Below are positions 5,517-14,350 of a DNA stretch of 41,989 bases, in pieces. Numbering within the stretch: the first letter of the stretch is position 1; every line of letters starts with the position of its first letter. Origin of the DNA: DASWNP01 sp036399175 (lineage in GTDB: Bacteria > Acidobacteriota > Blastocatellia > Pyrinomonadales > Pyrinomonadaceae); the NCBI GenBank assembly GCA_036399175.1, contig DASWNP010000047.1, positions 1 to 41,989 of the forward strand, in the 5' to 3' direction. Below the pieces are notes generated by a model that did no database searches, was not told where the DNA came from, and saw only the letters and a list, made by a program, of their open reading frames with translations. A program made the translations under genes and the position numbers.

Positions 5517-7205
5517 TCACCTGCCCGCGCTTCTGAACGCGCCTTTCGGAAGCTCGACGGCGCGAAGCCCCACGCGCGAAGGCTCGCCGCCGACGAGAAA
5601 GACCGAATCGCCCGAAGCCGGAGCGACCGTCAGGGCGCGCATAGAACTTGCCCCGCCCGGCGCGCTCGCCGAAGCCGAGGCGGCGGTTCTCGCTTCCTCT
5701 TCGGTGCGCCAGATGAGAGAGCCGTCGCGGCCTGAGAAGCCGAGGGCGAACATCGAGCCTGCGGGCACTATCACGTCGAGCGTGCCATCGCCGTTCAGAT
5801 CGGCGAAGGAGGCCGCGCCCGCGTCGGTCGCGCCTTCGGCGAACCACTTAATCTTGCCGTCGTTCGTGCCGACGACGGCCACGCGCCCGAGTTTCGTCAC
5901 CATGACAATCTCGCTCGTGCCGTCGGAGTCGAGGTCGATGGCGGCGAGCGTGCCGCGCACGGTATCGTTCTCGGTGACGATTCTTCCAAGAGGCTTCAGC
6001 TCGGCGGCTGCCAGAGCGTCGAGCCCCTTATCTGTCCCGACCGTCATAATCACGCCCAGGCCGGTCGTGACGATGAGCGGCGCGGTCGTCACCGTGCCTT
6101 CGAACTTGACCGAGCGGACTGTTTCGCCCTTCGCGCTGCGAACTTCGACCGAAGAGTTGTCGAGCGCGAGCGCGACGGCGCGCGCGTCGCCGATTGTGTA
6201 AGGCACGGGTGCGCCGACGACAGTCGCGCCGAGCTTCGTTTCGGCGCTAACGAGTCCTGTGTCGCCTTCAAGAATGTAGAGCGTCGAGGGGCTGCCCGCG
6301 ACGACGGCCAGTTCGTTCTTACCGTCGCCGTTTAAGTCCGCAGCCACTCCGCCGGTCGCCGCGCCCGCCGGAAGCTGCGTGCGCCACGCTTCGCGCCCCG
6401 TATCGCCTGTGAGGGCGCGCACGCCCGCGTCGAAGGCCACGACGATGTTTGAGCTGAGACCGTCGCGCGCGGGCGTGATGAGCGGCGCGAAAGTGACGGC
6501 AGAGCTTGAGCCGGTGGCTTCGCCGCGCTTGGCGTTCGGGCGAAAGCGCGTCGTCCAGAGCGCGACGCCGGTCGTGCCGTCGAGCGCGTAGACCGTGCCG
6601 TCGGCGTTGACGCCGACGAGGTCTGCGCCTTTGTCGGCGCGCAGACGCGCCGTGACGAGACGCATCACTTCGCCCGTCGCCGTGCGCCAGCCGGCGTTGT
6701 TGGAAGCGACGACGACGTTTGCGCCCGCCGGAATCGACGCGACGGAAGCATCTGCGGCGGAGACTTCTACGGGCGCTCCCCTCGTGTACCTGCCCGTCTC
6801 GCCTGCGGCGGGAGCGACGCGCCAGAAGTAGTTGCCCGCCGCGAGCCCCGTGATGCGATACTCGCGCCCGACCACCGCCTGGTCGAAAACTATGTCCTCG
6901 AACTGCGCATCGCGCGCCACCTGCAAACGATAGCGCTCGACGCCCTGCGTGCCCTGCCAGCGAATGAGAATCGACGAAGTGACCTGCCGCGCCTGCGGGC
7001 TCCCTTGCGCGTTGTCGGAAGCGGCGGGCGCTTCTATCTTCCGCGCTCCAGTCTTTTGCGCTTCGGTCTTCTGCGCCGGAGCGGGCGGCGTGCGACGCGT
7101 CTGGGTTCGGCGCTGTGCGTAGACGCTCTGAGAGGAGAGCGCGCCGCAAATGATGGAGATGAGAAACAGACGGGCGACAAGAGAGCTTTTGGGTGTTGGC
7201 TTCAT
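5517..7205 (-). CDS. Secreted FN3 plus FG-GAP/PQQ-type beta-propeller protein
   Basis: This 562-residue protein has a signal peptide (residues 1-31, ending SVYAQ), an Arg/Pro/Ala-rich linker, and one fibronectin-III-like domain (about 65-150, with RLQVARDAQF and GNYFWRV). A beta-propeller follows, with FG-GAP/VCBS calcium-loop motifs such as DLNGDGKNE, DLDSDGTSE and DLNGDGTLD, and PQQ-like blades (YALDGTTGVALW). Such propellers are extracytoplasmic binding platforms. The ATG at 7205 overlaps the regulator's stop codon (ATGA), which decides the start; an upstream extension of the frame inside the regulator gene is not credible. Ligand unknown. Confidence 0.85.
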   Translation of the reverse strand: MKPTPKSSLVARLFLISIICGALSSQSVYAQRRTQTRRTPPAPAQKTEAQKTGARKIEAPAASDNAQGSPQARQVTSSILIRWQGTQGVERYRLQVARDAQFEDIVFDQAVVGREYRITGLAAGNYFWRVAPAAGETGRYTRGAPVEVSAADASVASIPAGANVVVASNNAGWRTATGEVMRLVTARLRADKGADLVGVNADGTVYALDGTTGVALWTTRFRPNAKRGEATGSSSAVTFAPLITPARDGLSSNIVVAFDAGVRALTGDTGREAWRTQLPAGAATGGVAADLNGDGKNELAVVAGSPSTLYILEGDTGLVSAETKLGATVVGAPVPYTIGDARAVALALDNSSVEVRSAKGETVRSVKFEGTVTTAPLIVTTGLGVIMTVGTDKGLDALAAAELKPLGRIVTENDTVRGTLAAIDLDSDGTSEIVMVTKLGRVAVVGTNDGKIKWFAEGATDAGAASFADLNGDGTLDVIVPAGSMFALGFSGRDGSLIWRTEEEARTAASASASAPGGASSMRALTVAPASGDSVFLVGGEPSRVGLRAVELPKGAFRSAGR

Positions 7206-7918
7206 GGCGTTTCGTTCAGTTTGTAGCCGACGCCGCGCACGGTCAGAACGTAGCGCGGGTTCTTCGGGTCGGTTTCGATTTTTCGACGCAGGCGGTTGAT
7301 GTGCGGATCGACGTTGCGCTGGTAGCCTTCGTACTCGGTGCTCCAAACTTCGTCGAGCAGGTCGTTGCGCGACCAGGCGCGACCGGGCTCGCTGGCGAGA
7401 CGTTCGAGGATGTGAAACTCAAGCGGCGTCAGCTCGACGCGCGAGCCGCCCAAAGTCACTTCATGCCGGCGCTTGTCGATGACTAGCTCGCCCACCTCGA
7501 AGCGCTCGTCGCTCGCCGTCTTTTCCGTCTCTTCCTTCTTCGGCGTCCAGCGCCCCGCACGGCGCAGCAGTGCTTCGACGCGCACTTCAAGCTCGCGCGG
7601 GCTGAAAGGCTTCGCAAGATAATCGTCAGCCCCGGCCCTGAAGCCTTCGACCTTGGCATCGACCTCGTCGTGCGCGGTCAGAAAAAGCGCGGGCGTTTGC
7701 ACGTCGGCTTCGCGCACGCGGCGCAGCAGCTCAAGGCCGGTCATGCCGGGCATCGTCACGTCGAAGATGAAACAGTCGAAGCTGCCGGAGAGCGCGGGCG
7801 CGAGAGCGTCCACGCCGCTCTCCTTCTCTTCGACCTCGTATCCGAGACGGCGAAAATACTCTGCCAGCAGCAGGCGCATGTCATCGTCGTCATCAACAAT
7901 CAGCAGTCGTTGACTCAC
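7202..7918 (-). CDS. OmpR/PhoB-type response regulator
   Basis: This 238-residue protein has an N-terminal receiver domain with acidic pocket D9-D13, phospho-acceptor D53 (FDVTMPG), T81 and K103. A C-terminal winged-helix DNA-binding domain spans about 140-236, ending in RGVGYKL as in PhoB/OmpR proteins. The start is a GTG. No histidine kinase gene is in the window, so it is an orphan regulator here. Its stop overlaps the start of the secreted propeller gene by four bases, a coupling that suggests the regulator controls its own operon and envelope proteins downstream. It is divergent from the ABC exporter. Confidence 0.93.
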   Translation of the reverse strand: MSQRLLIVDDDDDMRLLLAEYFRRLGYEVEEKESGVDALAPALSGSFDCFIFDVTMPGMTGLELLRRVREADVQTPALFLTAHDEVDAKVEGFRAGADDYLAKPFSPRELEVRVEALLRRAGRWTPKKEETEKTASDERFEVGELVIDKRRHEVTLGGSRVELTPLEFHILERLASEPGRAWSRNDLLDEVWSTEYEGYQRNVDPHINRLRRKIETDPKNPRYVLTVRGVGYKLNETP

Positions 7919-7994
7919 GTTTTTATAGTTTCCCCACGTCCGTTTAAGTGTCGGGTCGGCATGGCAGCCGAGAGAACTTCCGTTGAGCGCCTAG

Positions 7995-8022
7995 ATTATA
8001 GCGCAACTGCGCCGCGCTCAAA
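7995..8022 (-). promoter_or_regulatory. Probable promoter of the response-regulator operon
   Basis: On the minus strand TATAAT (7995-8000) is preceded by TTTGAG/TTGAGC (8016-8022) with a 15-16 base gap. The perfect -10 and position 77 bases upstream of the GTG start support it; the spacing is slightly short. Confidence 0.5.
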
Positions 8023-8066
8023 GCTTTTCGATGCAATGTGAGTGGCGGCTCGCGTCCGCGAGATGC

Positions 8067-8096
8067 TTGACGCCGCGCCGAAAGCCTACGTATAGT
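8067..8096 (+). promoter_or_regulatory. Probable sigma-70 promoter of the ABC exporter
   Basis: TTGACG (8067-8072) and TATAGT (8091-8096) are 18 bases apart and about 85 bases upstream of the exporter's ATG. Each matches the consensus at five of six positions. It is divergent from the regulator promoter in the same intergenic region. Confidence 0.6.
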
Positions 8097-8180
8097 TTCG
8101 ATTTACCGGGCTGACGAGAGAGCAAAGAGAATCCTTCCTTCAACTTAGAGACTGAGCGGGCGCGGCCGTCTGGGCGACTG

Positions 8181-10004
8181 ATGCACGATTTACGCAGACT
8201 ACTGAAATATCTCAAGCCTCATTGGGGAAAATTCACGCTTGCGACCGTCGCCATGCTGGCCGTCGGGCTCTTGCAGAGCGCCATCGGGGCGCTGATTCCG
8301 CCGATTCTCAACCAGGCTCTCCGAGGCTCCGACCAACAGGTGGAGCGTACCTCTACGCTCTACGGTTTGCAACGTCTGATACCGGAATCGCCCGTCGATG
8401 CGTGGCAGACGATAGCCCTCCTGCTCGTCGCCTTCACCGTCGGCAAGGGCATCGCCGAATACTTCTCCACCTATCTGATGGCGCGCGTCGGGCAGGAATC
8501 GGTGCTCCACCTCCGGCTCGACCTCTACTCGCACCTGCATTCTCAGTCGGCCGATTTCTTCGAGCGACACCGAACGAACTACCTCGTCTCGCGCCTCATC
8601 TCTTCGGCCTCTTCAATCGAAAGCGCCGTCACATACACTTTGCGCGACATGCTGCGCGAGAGCTTTACGCTCGTCTTTTTCCTCGCCGCCTCCTTCTATT
8701 ATTCGTGGCGGCTGACGCTCGGCTCGCTCATCATCGCGCCCTTCGTCGGCCTTCTGACGGCGCGCTTCGGGCGTTCGCTCAGGAATCTGTCGCGCGAGTC
8801 GTTCGAGTCGGGTCAGCGCCTCGTCGATACGGCGCAGGAGGCGCTCTCTAACCAGCACATCGTCAAAGCATACCTCGGCGAAGAACGCGAGCGCGGGCGC
8901 TTCAAACGAGTGGCCGAACAGATTGTGCGCGCCAACCTGCGGACGGCGAAAATCAACGGCTTCGCGCCGCCTTCAATCGAGATGGTCGGCGTGCTCGCAG
9001 TCGTCGTGCTGCTCTTCTTCGGCCAGAGAGAAATCATTTCCGGGCGGATGAACTCGGCGCACTTCATCACGTTTCTCTTCTTCCTCTTCTCTTCCTACGA
9101 CCCGATGCGCAAGCTTTCGCGCCTGCACAACGGAATGGAACAGGCGCTCGCCGCCGCGCGCCACGTCTGGGAAGTCTTGGACGAGCACTCCGAGATTAGA
9201 GAGAAGCCCGACGCCGTCGAACTCCGAACGCTTGAGCGCGGCATCGAGCTGCGCGATGTTTCCTTCAACTACGCGAACGAAACGCGGCGCGTCCTGCACG
9301 ACATCAATCTCAGCATCCCTGCCGGGCAGATGGTAGCGCTCGTCGGCGAATCGGGCGGCGGCAAATCGACTTTGACCAAGCTCATCCCACGCTTTCACGA
9401 CCCGACCAACGGCTCGGTCGTCTGGGACGGCACAGACTTGCGCGACGCGCGCGTTCATTCCCTCCGGCGCAACATCGCGCTCGTCACGCAGGAGACCGTG
9501 CTCTTCAACGACACGGTGCGCTACAACATCTCCTACGGTCGCCCCGACGCTTCGGAGGCCGACATAGAGAGTGCGGCGCGCGTCGCTTTCGCACATGATT
9601 TCATCATGGAGCTGCCCGCCGGTTACGACACCGTCGTCGGCGAGCGCGGCATCTTTCTTTCGGGCGGCCAGCGCCAGCGACTCGCCATCGCGCGCGCCGT
9701 CCTGACCGACGCCTCCGTGCTCCTGCTCGACGAAGCCACCTCGGCGCTCGACGCCGAATCCGAACGGCTCGTTCAGAAAGCGCTCGCCAACCTGACGCGC
9801 GGGCGCACGACCGTCGTCATCGCGCACCGGCTTTCGACCGTCCGCCGCGCCGACCAGATAGTCGTCATGGAGCGCGGGCGCATCATCGAGACTGGCAGGC
9901 ACGCCGAGCTGCTCGCGCACGGCGGCATCTATCGACGCCTCTACGAACTGCAATTCGCCGACGAAGAGGAGGAAGAAGCTTCGACAGTGAGCAGTGAGCC
10001 GTAA
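8181..10004 (+). CDS. MsbA-like ABC exporter (fused membrane and ATPase domains)
   Basis: This 607-residue half-transporter probably forms a homodimer that flips lipids or exports hydrophobic compounds. The N-terminal half has six membrane helices (about residues 15-310). The ATPase domain follows, with Walker A GESGGGKST (about 389-397), signature LSGGQRQR (about 492), Walker B LLLDEATSALD (about 512-520) and the switch histidine in IAHRLST (about 549). Length and layout fit the MsbA/LmrA group. The substrate cannot be read from the sequence. Its last codons (SSEP) and stop are formed by heptamer palindrome 2, and yicC follows 61 bases later. Confidence 0.9.
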   Translation: MHDLRRLLKYLKPHWGKFTLATVAMLAVGLLQSAIGALIPPILNQALRGSDQQVERTSTLYGLQRLIPESPVDAWQTIALLLVAFTVGKGIAEYFSTYLMARVGQESVLHLRLDLYSHLHSQSADFFERHRTNYLVSRLISSASSIESAVTYTLRDMLRESFTLVFFLAASFYYSWRLTLGSLIIAPFVGLLTARFGRSLRNLSRESFESGQRLVDTAQEALSNQHIVKAYLGEERERGRFKRVAEQIVRANLRTAKINGFAPPSIEMVGVLAVVVLLFFGQREIISGRMNSAHFITFLFFLFSSYDPMRKLSRLHNGMEQALAAARHVWEVLDEHSEIREKPDAVELRTLERGIELRDVSFNYANETRRVLHDINLSIPAGQMVALVGESGGGKSTLTKLIPRFHDPTNGSVVWDGTDLRDARVHSLRRNIALVTQETVLFNDTVRYNISYGRPDASEADIESAARVAFAHDFIMELPAGYDTVVGERGIFLSGGQRQRLAIARAVLTDASVLLLDEATSALDAESERLVQKALANLTRGRTTVVIAHRLSTVRRADQIVVMERGRIIETGRHAELLAHGGIYRRLYELQFADEEEEEASTVSSEP

Positions 10005-10064
10005 GCGGTGAGCAGATAATCTCTGCTTTCGCTGCTTACCGCTCACTGCTTACCGCTCACTACT
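9987..10064. repeat. Heptamer palindrome 2 (GTGAGCA type)
   Basis: The left arm (9987-10015) has four 7-base units of the GTGAGCA/GTAAGCG type. The right arm (10032-10064) is the inverse, with a 16-base loop between. It starts inside the ABC exporter gene, provides its TAA stop, and ends two bases before the yicC start, so the whole intergenic gap is this hairpin. Confidence 0.9.
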
Positions 10065-10065
10065 T

Positions 10066-10947
10066 ATGAAATCAATGACCGGCTTCGGTCGGGGCGCGGT
10101 GACGGGCGAGAGCTTCAACGTCGCCGTTGACCTCAAGACCGTCAACAATCGCTTCCTCGACGTGCACCTGCGCACGGGCGCGGAGCTTTCGAGCCTCGAA
10201 GCCATGATTCGACGCCGCATCGGCGAGCGACTCTCGCGCGGGCGCGTCGATGTCTCCGTCACCATCGACCGCACGGGCGAGGTCATGTATGAATTGAACC
10301 GCCCCTTGATTGCCGGTTATATCCACGCCATGCGGACTTTGCAGACCGAGTTCGCGCTCTCGGGCGAGCCCGACATCAACGTGCTCGCGCGTCTGCCTGG
10401 CGCGATGCAGCCCGCGCGCGACGGTTTGAGCGAGGCGATGATTACGGGCGTCGAGCGTGCGCTCGGGGAAGCTTTAGACGAGCTTGAGGCGATGCGCGAG
10501 CGCGAGGGCGCGGCGCTCTCGGCAGAGATGCGCGGGCGTCTGGACGAGATTGAGCGCAACGTCCCGATTATCGAAGCGGTGGCGGGCGAGCAGGTCGATG
10601 CTTACAGGGCGCGCGTGCAGCGCCGCATCAGCGAGCTTCTGGCGAGAGACGGCCTCGAAGTCGTCGAGCTTGACCAGGGACGGCTCGCGCAGGAGGTCGC
10701 GTACCTTGCCGACCGCAGCGACATCACGGAAGAGCTTACGCGGCTCAAGAGCCACGTCGAGCAATTTCGAGACAGCCTCGACGGCACGAGCGAGGTCGGC
10801 AAGCGCCTCGATTTTCTCTTGCAGGAGTTCAACCGCGAGGCCAACACGGTGCTCTCGAAATCGACCGACGTAGTGATTAAAGAGGCGGCGCTCTCGATTA
10901 AAGCGGCGGTCGAAAAATTGCGCGAGCAGGTGCAGAACGTTGAGTGA
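10066..10947 (+). CDS. yicC: YicC-family endoribonuclease
   Basis: This 293-residue protein opens with MKSMTGFGRG, the signature of the YicC N-terminal domain, and ends with the conserved YicC C-terminal domain (GKRLDFLLQEFNREANT, then KAAVEKLREQVQN). Family members are endoribonucleases that act in RNA turnover; the E. coli protein is linked to degradation of a small RNA. The length matches the family. It is followed by gmk with an 8-base overlap, the yicC-gmk-rpoZ order common in many bacterial phyla. The start lies directly after heptamer palindrome 2, which would occupy its leader. Confidence 0.93.
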   Translation: MKSMTGFGRGAVTGESFNVAVDLKTVNNRFLDVHLRTGAELSSLEAMIRRRIGERLSRGRVDVSVTIDRTGEVMYELNRPLIAGYIHAMRTLQTEFALSGEPDINVLARLPGAMQPARDGLSEAMITGVERALGEALDELEAMREREGAALSAEMRGRLDEIERNVPIIEAVAGEQVDAYRARVQRRISELLARDGLEVVELDQGRLAQEVAYLADRSDITEELTRLKSHVEQFRDSLDGTSEVGKRLDFLLQEFNREANTVLSKSTDVVIKEAALSIKAAVEKLREQVQNVE

Positions 10948-11641
10948 GACGACGGAGGATAGAGACTCAGCGAAGGTGAGCGGCACGGAGGCGCAGGCCG
11001 AAGGCGCGACAGAGGCGGGTGAGTCGAGCCCGTATCGAGGGATTCTCTTCGTCATCAGCTCGCCTTCGGGCGGCGGCAAAGGCACGCTCATTCGCCGCAT
11101 CCTCAAAAGCGTCCCGCACCTCGGATACTCCGTCTCTTGGACGACGAGGAGTCCGCGCGCGGGAGAACAAGATGGCGTCAACTATCATTTCGTCTCGGTC
11201 GAAGAGTTCGAGCGCATGATAGAGCGCGACGGATTTCTCGAATGGGCGCGCGTTCACGGCAGGCTCTACGGCACGGCGCGCGAGGCCGTCGAGCGTGAAA
11301 TGCTCGCGGGCAGAGATGTCATCCTCGAAATCGACGTGCAGGGCGCAGCCGCCGTCCGTCGCTCGATGCAGAACGCGGTTCACGTCTTTATCCTGCCGCC
11401 GTCGTTCGAGGTTTTGCACGAGCGCCTGCGCGGGCGGCAGACTGAAACGCCCGCCGATTTGTCCGTACGCTTGAGGAATGCGCGCGCGGAGGTGGAGCGT
11501 TATACTGAGTTCGACTACATCGTGCTCAACGACGAGGTGACGCGCGCAGCAGCGCAACTCGCCTCAATCGTGTATGCTGAGAGAGCGAGACGTGAGCGTC
11601 AGGAGTGGCTGGCGCGCCGCGTGCTCGAAACTTTCCCGTAA
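10940..11641 (+). CDS. gmk: Guanylate kinase
   Basis: Guanylate kinase phosphorylates GMP to GDP with ATP in purine metabolism. The protein has a P-loop SPSGGGKGT (residues 41-49), the GMP-binding segment TTRSPRAGEQDGVNYHFVS (about 73-91), and the lid and C-terminal helices expected. The ~200-residue kinase core is preceded by an acidic, probably disordered ~33-residue extension. The listed start is a TTG overlapping yicC; a GTG at 10976 would shorten the extension and is a fair alternative. Co-transcription with yicC and rpoZ is likely. Confidence 0.93.
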   Translation: MSETTEDRDSAKVSGTEAQAEGATEAGESSPYRGILFVISSPSGGGKGTLIRRILKSVPHLGYSVSWTTRSPRAGEQDGVNYHFVSVEEFERMIERDGFLEWARVHGRLYGTAREAVEREMLAGRDVILEIDVQGAAAVRRSMQNAVHVFILPPSFEVLHERLRGRQTETPADLSVRLRNARAEVERYTEFDYIVLNDEVTRAAAQLASIVYAERARRERQEWLARRVLETFP

Positions 11642-11750
11642 GACACGAGGCCGGGCGTGCGGGAGATTGATGGTCGCCGCCCCGGCGTTGATAATCTAAA
11701 CGAGTATTCACACAGGAGAGATTGGCTCCCGAAGCCGAACGAGAAGAATT

Positions 11751-11990
11751 ATGCCGAAAGCTGCCGAAGCACAGAACGAGAATGTCGCCAATGATGAACA
11801 GAACAACCAGATGCCGGAAATCGACTCGAAATATCGTCTGATTATCGTCGCCGCGCAGCGCAGCAAACAACTGCAACGCGGCGCACGCCCGCGCGTCGAG
11901 ATGGACACGGCGCGTCACAAGCCGACGCGTGTGGCGCTCGAAGAGGTGCAGCGCGGCAAAGTTCCCTTCACGATTCTTGATAGAGAATAA
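11751..11990 (+). CDS. rpoZ: RNA polymerase omega subunit
   Basis: This 79-residue protein has the omega core: DSKYRLIIVAAQRSKQLQRG followed by TARHKPTRVALEEVQRGKV. Omega binds the beta-prime subunit and helps RNA polymerase assembly. The N-terminal 20 residues are polar and rich in Asn and Glu. It lies 109 bases after gmk in the usual order, with a purine-rich stretch (GAGAAGAA) before the ATG. The gene ends seven bases from the convergent HExxH protein gene, leaving no room for a separate terminator. Confidence 0.9.
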   Translation: MPKAAEAQNENVANDEQNNQMPEIDSKYRLIIVAAQRSKQLQRGARPRVEMDTARHKPTRVALEEVQRGKVPFTILDRE

Positions 11991-11997
11991 GGGCGTC

Positions 11998-12477
11998 TCA
12001 ATTCTTTGAGACTTCGAGCGGAAGCAGCGAGTTCTCGTCGCCTTCGAGACCCTGCTCTTCGCACCAGCGCCGGTAGTCCGCTTCGGCCTCGTGCGCATCC
12101 TCTTCCTGCTCGATGGCGCGATAGGCCGCCATGCGCGTCTGCGCGTCGAGCTTGCGGCTGCCGAAGAGCGTCTTGAAATAACTTCGCAGGTAAGAAGCGA
12201 AGAAGCCGAGCATCCCTGCGCGCTCATACTGCAAGACGTGTGTGCCCTCGTGCGCCAGCAGCCACGCCGGGACACACGTCCGCCCCTCCCCGTCCGTCTT
12301 CACCAGATTCGGCGTCACGATAATTCGCCGCCCGAACGTAATCGCCCCAATCTTCAATTTCTCAGTCACGAAACGCCTGACGTACAACTCGATGGGCGGA
12401 AGCACAAGCTGCGGGTCTTTCAACCTCGCACGCATGAAAGCCTCTATCCTACTGTGTGTCTCAGGACTCAGCCGCAT
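11998..12477 (-). CDS. Small HExxH (DUF4157-like) putative metalloprotein
   Basis: This 159-residue protein has a zinc-binding motif HEGTH (residues 76-80) in the context AHEGTHVLQYERAG, plus an acidic helix EQEEDAHEAEADY (about 122-135) that could give the third ligand. The pattern resembles the DUF4157 group of minimal zinc-protease-like domains. The start chosen is the ATG at 12477 (MRLSPETHSR). The frame stays open upstream only because it runs through heptamer palindrome 3, giving repeat-encoded residues that are not credible protein. Enzyme activity is not proven. It converges with rpoZ. Confidence 0.75.
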   Translation of the reverse strand: MRLSPETHSRIEAFMRARLKDPQLVLPPIELYVRRFVTEKLKIGAITFGRRIIVTPNLVKTDGEGRTCVPAWLLAHEGTHVLQYERAGMLGFFASYLRSYFKTLFGSRKLDAQTRMAAYRAIEQEEDAHEAEADYRRWCEEQGLEGDENSLLPLEVSKN

Positions 12478-12484
12478 AAGAACA

Positions 12485-12635
12485 GTGACGAGTGACGAGT
12501 GACAAGTGACGAGCAAGACAAGAAGACAAGTGAATGGTAAATGGTAAATGGTGATTAGATAAAACCCGTTCTTACCATTCACCATTTACGATTTACTATT
12601 TACCAGCTTTTCACTCGTCACTCGTCACTTGTCAC
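12485..12635. repeat. Heptamer palindrome 3 (composite: GTGACGA outside, GTAAATG inside)
   Basis: The outer arms are 12485-12514 (four GTGACGA-type units) and 12611-12635 (their reverse complement). Nested inside are GTAAATG-type arms at 12530-12557 and 12573-12604. The inner loop, read on the minus strand, contains AAGAACGGGTTTTA, the same loop as palindromes 1 and 4 but in opposite orientation. The element fills nearly all of the gap between ETF-QO and the HExxH gene. Confidence 0.9.
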
Positions 12636-12640
12636 TGCCT

Positions 12641-14350
12641 TTACATGTTTTTGTAGCCGGGGCCGCCGCCGCCTTCGGGCGTGACCCAGTTGATAATCTG
12701 GTACGGATCCATGATGTCGCAGGTCTTGCAGTGGACGCAGTTGGAGAAGTTTATCTGTAGCTTTCGCTTGCCGTTCGCGCCGTCTTCGACCATCTCGTAG
12801 ACGGCCGCCGGGCAGAAACGCTGGCAGGGATTGCCGAACTCTTCGGCGCAGCGCTCGGCGCAGATGTTCGTGTCGAGGACGTGGAGGTGAACGGGCTGGT
12901 CTTCGTCGTGGGCGACGGCGGCGTGGTAAACGTCTGTGACCTTGTTGAAGGTGAGCTTGCCGTCGAAGCGCAGGTTTCCGTAGCGCTGCGAGAGGTCGTC
13001 GCTGGTGTAGCCGTAGTCGGCGAGCTTGCCCATGACGGCGTGGCCGGGCTCTGCCGAGGTACGGTCGAAGAGTCCCCATGAGCGACCGCCTGTCAGGAAT
13101 TGCAGACCGGCGTTCGCCATGCCGAGCCAGCGCCCGTGCTTGAAGCCCGCGTGGAAATTTCTCACCTTCCTGAGTTCCGGCATAATCCAGCTCTCCCCGA
13201 CGAGCTGTTCGTATCGCTTCAACTGTCGCGCCGAGTAGTCGCCCGCCAGAAGCGCCTCGAAGATGGCCTCGGCGGCGAGCATGCCGCTCTTGATGGCCGT
13301 ATGGATGCCCTTGAGGCGTTGCGAGTTGAGGAAGCCCGCGCAGTCGCCGACCAGGAGCACGCCGTCGGCGTAAATCTGCGGCATGGCGTAGAAGCCTCCG
13401 GCGGCGATGGTCTTCGCACCGTAGCGCAGGAGCTTTCCGCCTTCGAGAAGTTTGGCGATGAAGGGGTGCTGCTTGTAGCGTTGAAACTCGGCGTGAGGGT
13501 CGAGCAGCGGGTCGCGGTAGTCGAGCCCCGTCACGTAGCCGATGTTGAGGATGCGATTCTGCATGCCGTAAATCCAGCCGCCGCCGTAGGTCTGCGCGTC
13601 GGACGGATATCCGAGCGTGTGCGTGACGCGCCCGGCCGGGTAGCGGTCGTCGGGCAGTTCCCAAAGCTCCTTGATGCCGATGCTATAGACCTGCGGCTCG
13701 CGCCCCTCGTTGAGATTCAAACGCTGCGAAAGCTCCTTCGTGAGCGAGCCGCGCGGCCCTTCGCCGAGCACCGTCACTTTCGCGCGCAGGTCAACGCCCG
13801 GCTCGAAGTTGGGCTTGCGTTTGCCCTCGCGGTCGATTCCCTTGTCGCCCGTGCGGACGCCGACGACGCGGTCTTGCTCGTCGTAGAGCATCTCTGCGCC
13901 CGGAAACTCGGGAAAGATGTTGACGCCCGCCTCTTCGCACTTCTCGCCGAGCCATTCCGTCAGCTTGTTGAGCGAGACGATGTAGTAGCCGTGATTCTTC
14001 AAAGGCGGCGGCGTCATCGGCGACTTGATGGCGCGCGTCTTCGTCAGGTAGAGAAAGAAATCCTCTTTCACGGGCGATTCGAGCGGCGCACCCTGCTCGA
14101 CGAAATCCGGCATCAACTCTTTGAGGGCGCGCGGATCCATCACCGCGCCCGAAAGGATGTGCGCGCCGACGGACGCGCCCTTCTCGATGACGCCGATTTC
14201 AATTTCGCCGAGCGGCTTGCCCTCGCGCTTGCCGCTCTCGACCGCCTCGTTATGCTCTCTCACCAGGCGCGCCAGATGCAGCGCGCCGCTCAGATTCGCC
14301 GGGCCTGCGCCGACGAAGACGACATCCATCTCAAGACTTTCACGTTCCAT
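12641..14350 (-). CDS. Electron transfer flavoprotein-ubiquinone oxidoreductase
   Basis: This 569-residue ETF-QO passes electrons from electron transfer flavoprotein (beta-oxidation and amino-acid dehydrogenases) to the quinone pool at the membrane. It has an N-terminal FAD-binding site VGAGPANLSG (about residues 13-22), the substrate/quinone domain, and a C-terminal ferredoxin-like [4Fe-4S] domain with cysteines in SNCVHCKTCDIMDPYQIINW (538, 541, 544 and an upstream cysteine). The length matches the family. No etfA/etfB is nearby. The ATG at 14350 is the first start of the frame, and the next gene upstream is divergent. Confidence 0.95.
   Translation of the reverse strand: MERESLEMDVVFVGAGPANLSGALHLARLVREHNEAVESGKREGKPLGEIEIGVIEKGASVGAHILSGAVMDPRALKELMPDFVEQGAPLESPVKEDFFLYLTKTRAIKSPMTPPPLKNHGYYIVSLNKLTEWLGEKCEEAGVNIFPEFPGAEMLYDEQDRVVGVRTGDKGIDREGKRKPNFEPGVDLRAKVTVLGEGPRGSLTKELSQRLNLNEGREPQVYSIGIKELWELPDDRYPAGRVTHTLGYPSDAQTYGGGWIYGMQNRILNIGYVTGLDYRDPLLDPHAEFQRYKQHPFIAKLLEGGKLLRYGAKTIAAGGFYAMPQIYADGVLLVGDCAGFLNSQRLKGIHTAIKSGMLAAEAIFEALLAGDYSARQLKRYEQLVGESWIMPELRKVRNFHAGFKHGRWLGMANAGLQFLTGGRSWGLFDRTSAEPGHAVMGKLADYGYTSDDLSQRYGNLRFDGKLTFNKVTDVYHAAVAHDEDQPVHLHVLDTNICAERCAEEFGNPCQRFCPAAVYEMVEDGANGKRKLQINFSNCVHCKTCDIMDPYQIINWVTPEGGGGPGYKNM

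Noticed and set aside
12478..12585. N-terminal extension of the HExxH protein
   Set aside because: The added residues are a translation of heptamer palindrome 3, so the ATG at 12477 is the credible start.
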